From the NCBI GenBank assembly GCA_030490835.1, contig CM059975.1, forward strand, positions 56,845,174 to 56,909,173: a DNA stretch of 64,000 bases, written 5' to 3'. Below are positions 46,651 through 57,727 of the stretch, in pieces. Below the pieces are notes generated by a model, which worked only from the letters and a program-made list of their open reading frames with translations, had not been told where the DNA came from and made no database searches. Position numbers and translations under genes: made by a program. The DNA comes from Annona cherimola (Eukaryota; Streptophyta; Magnoliopsida; Magnoliales; Annonaceae). How positions within the stretch are numbered: the first letter of the stretch is position 1; each line of letters begins with the position of its first letter.

Positions 46651-49600
46651 TGTGAAACCCCAACCTAAGTAGGATTCAATATATGTATTGAACATTTACA
46701 TGTCATTTATAAGTGAATTTATTGAATTTTAAATAAATTTTGTGACTTTGCTAAACTATGGTAATTAGGGCTAAGGATTAGCAATGATGATGCGAGAGAT
46801 CATATGGGAAAAAGGGATTAAAGTGAATTGTTGGTAATTGAAATATACCAATGTATCATGGATAATGATTTTAAATTATTTAATATGAATTATGAGAATT
46901 TAAAAGGATAATTCTCAAGTTAGTGAAAAAAATAATAGAAAATTCATAACTCAACGCCTGTAAGGCGGATTCAAGTGAAATTTGAAATGAAAGTTGATGA
47001 AAATGGGCTTGGTATTATGGGATTATTGGGTTATAAAAATCCATGATGAAATTAGTGTAATTATTTATTGATTATATTTCAAATCCAACTGTTAACTTCA
47101 AACGGCTATAACTTGAGCTAGGAAAATCGGATTGAGATGAAATTTGAAACGGTTGAACGAAATTATGAGATTAAAATTTTGGAAGGTTTATATTAAGCAT
47201 ATTATGTTGGAAAAATCTCTGAATTGGAAAATGTGTATATGGTTGACTTTTACACCTCAATAGTACCATGCATTAATGGCTTATTGTACATGGAGTAAAT
47301 GCAATTTTCAATGGAACAAATAGGTGTCAAATGCAGGTTCAATGCAAGTTATTTTATGCATTAATATGTGTAAAAATTCTTTAAAAATTTTTCTGGAATT
47401 AATGAGCTAAGGAGAGAGCTCAAACTAGCATAGCATGGTGAGACATGCATATGAACGTTCATGGGCTGTTGCAGCTGTGTATTTTTAATTTTTAATTTTA
47501 TAATATATGCACATAAATAACTGAAATATTGGGATACATAAATAAGCATTTAATCATGTGAAAAAAATTCAAAAAAAATCGTGAATAGCAGTTGCCATGG
47601 ATGAATGAAATGTGGACAACTTGTGATGCATATGGACGTGCCATAGTTTGATGCTGCTGTAATGATTTTTGTTATTTTTTATGCCAAATTAAAGGTTAAA
47701 CTCAATGCTAATTAGGTGTTCAATTTACCCATAAATTGAGATTATTAAAAAATGAAAAAAAAATCTGAAAAATAGGCACCCATGTGGACATGACAAGTGG
47801 ATAGCTTGGATTGATTCTATCTTAAGCAGATTTTTTGTTTAATAAAAAATGGTAAAAATATTTTATATGGTCACAAATTAACCAGAACATTAGGGGGGAT
47901 AAGAATACATTAAATTTCTGTGGAAAAATACCCCAAGTGGAGCCCACAGCTGGAAAATCCAGCTCTATGAATAGGATGCTTTGTCATGTGAAGAGAAGCC
48001 TGGAAAAATATTTTTCTAAGTATTAAATCTTCTCTCCCAAGGCAACAGCTCACATCCCAGCCCTAGGCCACCAAGGAGGAAGAAAAGAGAAGAAAAAAAG
48101 AAGGGAAAAAGGAAGGATTACCAATTAATCAAGCAAGTATATGTTAATTTTGATTTTATACCTCAAATCTAGAAGTTATGTGATGTTATAAACAAAAATA
48201 TGAACGAAGTAGTATACGAAGGATTTTTGACATAAAAATTTGTTTAGAATATCATTATATGATGTTTAAGGGATGAAATACCTTGATTTGATTATAAATC
48301 AAGATTTAGAGATGTCAGTACGCCTGATTTCAGCATATGTGGATAGTTTGAGAAAAAATCAAAAAGAAATATGAAACCTATGTAGAAATGAACCAAATTG
48401 ATATATATGTTAGGCAAGAGTGTAATAAAGGATTAAGGACAGCAAAGGTGATTGATAATTGATGTTATTATATGTATATGGAATTAATGGGTAAGTAAGA
48501 AGATGAAACTTAGTGAAAACAAGAAGACAAGGGCTGTTTTGGAAACCTATGATTAGTGGATTAAAATTCCATAAAAATACTCTAAATAAAGTGGTAATTA
48601 AGAAGGAATATCATGCTGAAAAATGGACAAAGGTGCTGAGTTGGAAAATTTTATGAAATGTCTCTTATATGTGTTGCCAAATGGGCATATGTGAAAGGAT
48701 AGACATGTATAGGTGATAAATGACTTGTGTAATTTGATTTTGTGCAAAAATGTATGAAAATATGATAGAGTTCATGATTATATATATTTCTTAGAGTGCA
48801 TAATGATTAATTTAAAATTTTAGAATTAATTTATGGAGTTTAAGGCAATGATGTTTGCTTAAAAGGAGCACCGATGTGTAAATTTTGAAAAATAAGTGAA
48901 AAATAGTAAATGAAGGTTAATGAACCAATAAATCACAATTATTGGATGAATTTTATATAGTTGAATGGTTACCCTACTTATGGGGTTGTTTATGTTATGT
49001 GTTAACCGATGAAATATGCAAATATGTGCTATATATGTGTCTAACGACTTGAGAAGTCAAATGAATGATATATGTTAATGAAAATGGGATGAAAAACTAA
49101 GTGGGATGTAAGCAAAAAGGAATATATGAAATGTTATATTATTCTCATGTAGGCAAGGGAAAAAAAAGGCGGATGCAGAAAGCTAACGTGAGACAGGTAA
49201 GCAAGTGAGTTTTCCAAAATATTGTTTCAAAGGAATTTTATGAAATTTATGAACTTTCTTTAATAAGTTGATTTTATAGTTGCTTACAAGATAAGTAAGT
49301 GAATTTTCAAGCATAATGTTTACATTCAAGTATTAAAATTAATTGATCATGTTTATATTAATGATGTGGAGAGTTGCTTATAGAGTAAGCAAGCTCAGTT
49401 CTTGAAAATATGATGTGGGTTTTAAGATGGTTTTAATATAAGAAAGTTCATAAAAATGTGGTTTACAAAGAGTTTTATCTTGAAAGAGTTTGTCTCTTTC
49501 ATAAAGTGATATTCAAAAACAAACCATGGAAATTCTATTTCCAAGGAGTTTTATTGAAAAATGTAATTCTTTACAAAATGGTTTCTAGAAATAAATAGAT

Positions 49601-51740
49601 GTTTTGAAATGGTTTCCATTAAATGTCATAAATTTAATTTATGTACATGTTTTGAGATTTATGTAGGTGTTTTGAAATAATCTATCAAGGTGCTGTACAA
49701 CTCTTAGAGTTGTAACACTTTGAAGATGCTTTACTCTGATATTCCAAAAAGATTTAAGGGTGACAAGTCCCACAAAATGATTTGGTGGATTTTAAGTTTA
49801 AATAATGATCAAAATATTATGCAAACTCCTCTATATATATAAGAGTAACAAGGAAGTGACATGGACAAGACCGATAATGCCATTACAGTGGATGGAAGTG
49901 AGTTACATATGTTTTGCTCATAAAAATGTTATTAAGAGAGGTTTTGTCTCCATGAGTTTTGAATTAGTTCGAAAGCTTCTTAAAATTAGAATTTCAAAAG
50001 TTGTTTAAAAAATCATTAAAGTTTTGCACTATATTGTCTTCTCAAATATTTCAAATGTTTGATAAAACAGATTTATTAAAATATTGCTAAACTCTTTAAG
50101 GGTGGTCATCTTAACATCAGGATTTGAAAATAGTTTGCAAAAATGTTTTATTTTCAAAACAACCACGCCCAGTTCTCAATTCGAGAAGGGCATAGTCTGC
50201 GGACTGAGTGGTTTAAAATATTTTATTTTCAAAATAATCATGCCCAGTTCTCAATTCGAGAAGGGCATAATCTGCGGACTAAGTTGTCTTTATACATATC
50301 AAGCTGAGGCTTGAAAAAGGGCACAGTCAAGTGACTGAGCTAAGTTTTGTAAAAATCATTACTAGCATACGAGTGTGCGCAAAACGATGTACTAGGTTCA
50401 TGGTTGAGGCGGTTACGGACCAAAATGGTCGAAAAGTAGAGCTCACCTCTACCTGTAATTGACTCGCTTAGGGAAGGCTAGAGGCCGCCAGCGCCCTCTC
50501 TGAAATGGGAGGAAGCTCATGAGCAAACGCCTGACTCACGTACTGTCTCATGAAAGGTTTCTTTCCTAGGAGAGATTGATCACTTGTTAAGTGTCACCTA
50601 CTTGAGGGCCAGAGACACAAATCCATATATTTTTTGGGACATACGTATGTTCTCTATGTTTTCAAAGTTCCAAAATGGGCAACTACTATGTTTGGTTTTA
50701 AATGGATTTGTGTTGGTTTTAAATGGATTTATGTTTAGTTTTCAGAAGATATCGAAAAATATTTTAGGACGTAAATATGTCCGCCATGTTGGTTTAAAAA
50801 GGGGTTTGGTATCTTATATGTGGGCTAAAAGAGGTTTATATGGAAAAATATTTTTGGACATGAGAATGTCCTCACAGATAAAAGATTTCTATGCACAAGA
50901 ATTTCTTTTGAATAACCCCAAATTGGGTTATAAAGAAATTTAAATGGATGATGTTTTGGTATAAGTAAATGTCCTCGTGGGGAAAAAGGTTATGAGAAAA
51001 ATGTTTTAGGACATATAATTGTCCTCATACCATATGAAAAATATTTTTGGACGTAGACATGTCCTCATGGTAGATGAAAAATAATTTGGGACAAACAATT
51101 GTCCCCATGAAAAATGGTTTAGATGCATACACATCACCTTTGAAAATTCTCGAAATGGGGACATGCACAAAGTTTTATGGGTGTATTATAAAGAAGATTT
51201 CTATAAAAGATTTCTTCCTATTGGTAGTTGATCACTTGATAAGTGTCTCCTACCAAATGGGCAACGGATGCATTTAAATGAAAAAATGATACTTGCTTAC
51301 TGAATTTATCACTCACGGTTTGTTTCCCAACCTTAGACAGGTTTAAGGCCCGAGGAAAGGAGTAAAGCTAAAAGGTATTGGTATGTTTGAAAAATGAATG
51401 GGTGAATATACTACTTATAATGAAATAGGATTGATTATATATGATATAAATAGATAAGTGATTATGTATAAATTTCTACGTGATTTTTTATTTATGAATA
51501 CATATGTTGCCTACAATATGAAAGTAAAGATACTTGTACGATAAATTTTATGATGATATGGATGAGTCCACTATGAATGATGATAAGTATGTGCTTATAT
51601 GATGAAAGGAAAGAAAAAAAAAGTTGGACGAGATCAAATTAAGAACCCGCCGTGTGATCAGGGCAACAATCCTGATCACATTTACCAATCGAAAATAGAT
51701 CTTGGGGTAAGGTTGTGACGCTCGGGTCGGGGGCATCATA
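46651..51740 (+). mobile_element. X 5' LTR (5090 bp)
   Basis: It begins TGTGAAACCCCAACC and ends GGGGGCATCATA, a changed form of the usual GGGGCGCCACA, five bases before the primer-binding site. It contains the GTAAGCAAGC modules (49195-49400), CAGTCA...TGACTG hairpins near 50324, GGACAT hairpins (50765-51110) and the terminal hairpin (51654-51679). There is no gene; open frames at 49805-50008, 50084-50314, 50584-50943 and 51074-51277 recur in fragments in the other LTRs and are not conserved as protein. Confidence 0.9.
51654..51679 (+). repeat. Conserved hairpin near the LTR end (GTGATCAGG / CCTGATCAC)
   Basis: A perfect 9-bp stem, 51654-51662 with 51671-51679, closed by the 8-base loop GCAACAAT, about 60 bases before the LTR end. 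The same structure, with minor changes, stands near 14674, 22080 (minus strand), 26165 (minus), 33287, 42956 and 57638. Confidence 0.88.
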
Positions 51741-51745
51741 GAGCT

Positions 51746-51757
51746 TGGTATCAAAGC
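51746..51757 (+). other. X primer-binding site
   Basis: TGGTATCAAAGC is one base off TGGTATCAGAGC, the common initiator-Met tRNA site. Confidence 0.85.
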
Positions 51758-52725
51758 AAAGATTGGTAAAATGACGTGGAAAGAAAGGATTTGATATCAA
51801 AGAGCTTGATATCAGAGCAAGGAGTGGTGAATAAGTATAGGAAAAATGATGGAAGGGATAGATTGAAATGATAGGATATACTTATGATGTGTTGATTTTA
51901 AGATTGCATGAACATATGATGATTTGTCATAATTATGTTGCAAATATAGCAAATTTCTATGACATTTTGATAGGTAGGTGATTCATAAAGGAAAAATAAT
52001 TTTCCACTATGAAAAAGTGATATTGAAAAGAAAAGTAAGAAAAGGTAAGATTTCAAAAAAGTATAGATAGAAGGTGGATATTTAAGGAATACATGTTATA
52101 TGTAGTTCTAACTCCACCTTTTATGATTGACAGGATTAGTGATCGAAAGAGCTGCACTCAAGGTGAGTGGGTAGTCGAGGAATCCTTCCTCGATGATTTG
52201 ATAATTATATATTAAGAATTATGAATAATAAGAAACTAAAAAAAAATGACCTAATTGGCCTAGCATAAGCATTCTTACTAGATAGTACTTATGTAGTAAG
52301 AAAGAGGCAGATGAAATTAACAAAAGTCTCTTTTGACTTTTGAAGGATAAAGGGATATATTATGTTTAGGTATAAGGATACTTATAATATACAAGTGTAA
52401 CTACTTGTATAATAAATGAATATGAAAAAGAGTAACATACAAGTACAACTACTTGTATGATAACTATATATGAGAAAGAAAGAATTGTTACTGATTCTTT
52501 CTATTAAATATGATGGATGGGTATAATAAGCTGATAAGAAAATGTTACTCAAAGATGGTAGGAAATTATTTATGATTGTATAAAAGGTGTAAGTGGAATG
52601 GACGTGGTTATTATTAACCCTTCTGTTAAAATGATTTATTATATATATTACAATATATGTTGTGATGAGATGAATAAAAAGTATATTAGTGTACTGATAT
52701 ATTTTTTTATGTATAGAAAGGAATT
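51758..52725 (+). other. X untranslated leader
   Basis: About 970 bases of AT-rich sequence homologous to 18836-19923 of E1, for example the shared ATTGACAGGATTAGTGAT block. No open frame of note on the plus strand. Confidence 0.6.
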
Positions 52726-53534
52726 ATGCCTATCACAAGAGCAAGAGCTAGACTGAATAAAGGAAAGGCAGTGGCAGATGAAGAACCCATAGATCGACGG
52801 GAAAAGGGTGAAACCAGTCGCAAGTCTAAGCGACCAAGACAAGGAGAGTAACTAAACTCAAGAACTTGTCAACAACGGGTAAATGTGAACCCAGAATTAA
52901 ATGTTGAAGGTGGGACCGCTATAGGTAACCCCATACAATTAGAATTAATAACGGAAAGGGTAGTTACAGCTGTAAAGGAAGTTATCCAACAAGCTACCTA
53001 GAAATGGGCCGCTCAAACCCTAGGAATCATTCAAGATCTTTGGGAAAAGGCTCAACGGGATCAGTCAAGAGGACAGGGAGAAATTAAGCCGATATAGGTC
53101 ATACTTCCCAATCAGGTACCAGAACCTATAGGAGTTGACGACAATGGGATAGAAACACTAAAGACCCAAGAATTTCAACAAGAGAAAGAACAATTGGATC
53201 CTAGTACCAAGAAACGAAATGTAGGAAAAGAAAGAATTAAGAAACCAGTGACAAGGGAAACGAAATCAATGTGTAAAGGATATGTGCCCCAATTTGTGGG
53301 AATTGTCACAACTATCACTTTGGAGAATGTTTAAAGGGTTCAAATAAATGTTATAAATGCGGTCAGGTGGGTCATGTTGTGAGAAATTGTAAAAGTAGTG
53401 AGATATGGGAGAAACAATGTTTCAATTGTGGACATGAAGGACACATTGCCTTAAAATGCCCAAACAAGGTACAAAGAGCAACCGGATTTGGAAGATTGGT
53501 GCAACAAAAGAAAGCTACAAAGGCTAAATGGTAG
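52726..53534 (+). pseudogene. gag: Gag remnant of X with three zinc-binding motifs
   Basis: The start at 52726 gives MPITRARARLNKGKAVADEE, stopped after about 41 codons. Sense continues in the same or neighbouring frames (KEVIQQAT..., GIIQDLWEKAQRDQSRGQGE). From about 53280 to the TAG at 53532-53534 an unbroken stretch of about 84 codons reads CAPICGNCHNYHFGEC, CYKCGQVGHVVRNC and CFNCGHEGHIALKC. The last two are perfect CX2CX4HX4C knuckles. This triple arrangement is typical of plant Ty3/gypsy nucleocapsids. The N-terminal gag core is damaged, but the RNA-binding end has kept its frame and all metal ligands. Confidence 0.85.
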
Positions 53535-53649
53535 GAAAGCTCTACAAAGTTAGTGCAAAGGCATGCATTGACTTACGATGAGTCACGAAAGAAAGAGGAA
53601 AAGAGGGTTATAGATATGATGTATATTTAAAGAAATTTTATAGTAATAT

Positions 53650-53685
53650 CGATTGAATTTGGTGTTACTTAGTCAATTATAGTAT
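53650..53685 (+). pseudogene. Aspartic protease fossil in X
   Basis: The sequence reads IEFGVT, stop, SII where gypsy proteases have FDSGATHSFI. The active-site Asp and Ser are lost and the His codon is a stop, as in E1. The shared stop suggests that the family's protease died before the two copies separated. Confidence 0.5.
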
Positions 53686-54090
53686 ACCAACATATAACCA
53701 TTCATGCACTACTAGTAAAAAGGATGGATAATATCATTATGTGGAATTTCATGTTTATATGATGGTAAATATTAAGTGAAAATGAAGGACACGTTGGTAT
53801 GCGGGCCATGACCCACAGGTCTGAAATGGATGGAGGAGAGGAAGTAAGCCTTAGAATTGGTCAACAAAACGACCAAGAGAAAAAAAAATAGACTGGCACT
53901 AAGTGGGTCACAAGGATAGTGGAGAAAAGTATAAGTGATCTGTTGAGGTATACCTAGCCTAAAATAGACATAAAAGGTATATAGATTATAAGTAATATAA
54001 GTGTGGGAAGAAGATGGTGCACTGGCTCATAAAACAGCCATTGCCAATTGTTTAAAGAATAGACGGTTTCAGGACGAAACCTATTATAAT
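53686..54090 (+). other. Remaining X interior without recognisable pol
   Basis: About 400 bases with no RT, RNase H or integrase motif. It ends GGTTTCAGGACGAAACC, like the usual end of a gypsy pol, directly before the polypurine tract. It shares scattered blocks with 20881-21243 of E1 (for example GACCCACAGGTCTG versus AACCCACAGGTTTG). Confidence 0.55.
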
Positions 54091-54101
54091 GGGGGGAGGA
54101 T
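54091..54101 (+). other. X polypurine tract
   Basis: GGGGGGAGGAT abuts the TGTGAAACCCC start of the 3' LTR. Confidence 0.85.
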
Positions 54102-54128
54102 TGTGAAACCCCAACTTAAGTAGGATTC
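54102..54128 (+). mobile_element. X 3' LTR, first 27 bp
   Basis: It starts TGTGAAACCCCAACTTAAG and is cut after GGATTC by S3. The LTR resumes at 57728, and joining TAGGATTC with AATATATGTATTG gives the same order as 46670-46693. Confidence 0.9.
54124..54128. repeat. Target-site duplication of S3, left copy (GATTC)
   Basis: Identical to 57723-57727. Confidence 0.92.
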
Positions 54129-57100
54129 TGTGAAATCCCAACCTAAGTAAGATTCAATGTGTGCATTGAACATGTACATGTGACTTATATATGATTAAAG
54201 GGAATCTTTGGATGATTTTAGGATTTTATGATATTTTGCAATTAGGGTTTAATTAAGAAGGGTGATTAAAAATTTAATCGCTGGAGCCTGATATGAGTCA
54301 AGGTGACTAAAGGGGTATAATGAGGATTAAAACATGCTAATGTGGCATGAATGTTTAACGTAATTTCCATGAGTTAATTAATGGAGATTAAAGTGGAAAT
54401 TATGGAATTATGTTGGAAAATCATAGAAAATTTATAACTCAACGCCTGTAAGGAGGATTCAAGTGAAATTTAAGTTGAAAGTTGATGATGATAGGCTTGG
54501 TGTTATGGAATTATTGGATTATGAAAATCCTTGATGAAATTAGATTAATTATTTATTGATCACATCTCAATTTCAACCGTTAACTTTAAACGTCTATAAC
54601 TTGAGCTAGGAAAATTGGATTGAGATGAAATTTGAAACGGTTGAATGAAATTATCAGATGAAAATTTTGGAAGGTTTAGAGTAAGCAAATTATGATGAGA
54701 AAATATCTGAATTGGAAAAGGTGTATATGGTTGACTTTTGAACCTCAAGAGTACCATGCATTAAATGCTAGAGTACATGGAATTAATGCAATTTTTAATA
54801 GACCAAATAGGTGTCAAATGCAGCTCATTTGCAGGGTATTTTATGCATGATTATAAAATGCAAAAATTCCAAGAATTATCCATACATTAATGTTGAAAAT
54901 TAAGGGGCTAAGGAGACCTCAAAGTGAGTATAGGTGATGTGGAGATGTATGGACGTCCAAGGTGATGCTATTGCTGGATTTTTTAATATTTTATTTCATA
55001 AATAATGCACATAAATAGCTGACATGTTGGGATACATAAATGAGCATTTAATCATGTGGGAAAAATCCAAGAAAATTCGTGAACAGTAGCTACCATTGAT
55101 GAATGAAAAGTGAGCAGCATGTTGAGGCCAAATGACGTGCACTGTTTTGATGTTGTTGTAATCATTTCTGCTAATTTTTTTTATACCAAATTAAAGGTTA
55201 AACTCAATGCTAATTAGGTTTTTAATTTACCCTTAAAATGATATTATTAAAAAATAAAAAAATATATGAAAATGGGCAGTAGCTATGGACGTGATTGCTG
55301 GACAGGTGGATGGTCTTAATTAAAATAGATTTTTGGATTTTCAAAAATGGTAAAAAGTGAATTTACTTGGCTGTGAGTTCACCAGAACATAAGGGGAGAT
55401 AAGAATTCATTCAATGGTGTGGAAAATCAGCTCCAAAAGTGGGGCCCACAGCTAGAAAATCCAGCATTATAAGAGGCATGCACGTTCACATGAATTGATT
55501 TTTTTGGAAATTCTTCTAAGTGCTGAAATTCCATCTTCCCAAGGCAGCCCTCACGTCCAGCTCTAGAACCAGCAAAGAAGGAAGAAAAACAAGGGGAAAA
55601 TAAGGGGAAAAGGAGGGATTATCAATTAATCAAGTAAGTTTATGTTAATCTTGATTTTATGCTTCAAATTTGGAAGTTATATAATGTTATAAACTAAAAT
55701 ATTAATGAAGTAGTAAACGAAAGATTTTCACCATGAAAATTTGTTTTCAAGTTAATTATATGATAATTAAGGGATGACCAAAATTTCAGATTGAAATATT
55801 AAGCAGGTTTCAAATTAAAAATCTGAGAAGATCAACCTAAACATGGTAGAACGGGTGATAGGATCAGCTGTAGTAAATGATTTTTAATAATTTTTGTAGA
55901 AGAATTTTTTATATGATGTATAAGTCATCATGAGGATAACTTGAACAAAATCAAAATTTATTTTTGTGTGATATTAGTATGGGTTATAATTCACGTGATT
56001 AGGGCTGACCCTAAACTTACAACACAATCCAGCACAGTGAAAATGCCAAAATAAATATATAATGTTAATATTTTGTGATGAAATATTTATGAAAGTTAAT
56101 TCATGTATTTATTGATGTATTATAGAAATTTCAGAATGAAATACCTTGATTTGATTATAAATAAAGATTTAGAGATTTCAGTACACTTGATTTCAGCATA
56201 TGTGGATAGTTTGAGAAAAAATCAAAACGAAATATGAAACCTATGTAGAAATGATCCAAATTGATATATATGTTAATAACCTAAATTTGGGTTAGGAAAA
56301 TTTGGATTAATTGCTTAAAATTCGGATTTATAACACTGTTTAGGGTTATGTGTCAAGAGAGACGTGAAACGTGTGAAAAATGAGTTCCAAAGTTGCTGTT
56401 TTGGAAACCTATGATTAATGGATTTAAATCCCATAAAAATATCCTAAAAAAAGTGGTAATTATGGGTAATTATCATTCTAAATTAGTGACCAATTTTCTG
56501 ACTTGGGAAATTTTATGAAATGTCTCATATATGTGTTGCCAAATGGGCATATGTGAAAGGATAAACATGCATAAGTGATAAATGACTTATGTCATTTGAT
56601 TTTGTGCAAAAATATATGAAAATATGATAGATTTCATGATTATATATCTGTTTAGAGTGCATAATGATTAATTTTAAATTTTGGAATTAATTTATGAAGT
56701 TTAAGGGGATGACGTGTGCTTAAAATGAGCAACGATGTGTGAATTTTGGAAAATAAGTGAAAAATGGATTAAGGAAGATAATGAGTCATTAAATAATGGT
56801 TATTGAATGATTATTAGGTGATTGAATGATTACCCTATTTATGGGATTAAATAGGGTGTGTAAAAGCTCATGTAATAAGTATATGCTATATAGGTATAAT
56901 GACTTGAGAAGTAGAAGGAATTATGTATGTTAATGAAAATGGGTTGGAAAACCTAAGGAATATAAGTATTTGAAGATGATGTAATTAAATAAAATGTTAT
57001 TTTCATTTATTTAGGCAAAGATAAGGAAAAGAGTGGAAGAAAAGGATTATAGTGATCTTAGGTAAGCAAGCGAACTTTTTAAAATGATGTTTTCTTTCTA

Positions 57101-57722
57101 TGTGATGATCTGTGATTAAAATTGTTTATGATTATGTTTAAAAGAATGGGCAAGCACAGGTTTTGAAAATAATTTCTTTAATGAAAAGCCAAACGTTTTA
57201 GAAAATGACGGCTTTAATGAAAAATCGTAAGTTTTGGAAAAGACTGGCTTTAAGGAAAAGCCTCAAGGTTTGCTTCATGGGAAGCAAGCAATACGTTTTA
57301 AGATAAGGATTTTATCATCAGTGTTGCTAAAGATTCACAATGCTTTATGTTAATGGAATTGAGAATTTTTCTTATGAGTAAGCAAGTTCTCCATAATAAT
57401 GTTTTCAAAGGATTTCATGTTTGATGCCGATGGTTTTAAGAATTTGCTTTTAAGTAAGCAAGTTTTTTACGATGCTGTTTCAAAAGTATTTTATAAGAAC
57501 AAGGGAATTTGCCCTTTTTCACAAAGAAACAAATGTAAATAAGTTTTAAATTTCTCTTATGATGTTTAATGATAAATAATCATGTTATAAAAGAAACGAA
57601 AAAAATTAGGACGAGTTCCAATTAAAATCCTGCCGCGTGATCAGGGCAACAATCTTGATTCACATTTACCAATCGATAAGGTCTTGAGGTAAGGAAGTGA
57701 CGTCTCGATTTGGGGCGCCATA
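54129..57722 (+). mobile_element. S3: solo long LTR (3594 bp) in the X 3' LTR
   Basis: It starts TGTGAAATCCCAACC and ends TTTGGGGCGCCATA, bounded by GATTC on both sides. No primer-binding site or interior is present. It is the shorter LTR type: it has the GTAAGCAAGC zone (57061 onward) but lacks most of the GGACAT array. Its last 130 bases, with the GTGATCAGG hairpin and GACGTCTCG ending, are close to the end of H1 (15430-15554), suggesting one subfamily. Confidence 0.93.
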
Positions 57723-57727
57723 GATTC
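57723..57727. repeat. Target-site duplication of S3, right copy (GATTC)
   Basis: Identical to 54124-54128. Confidence 0.92.
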
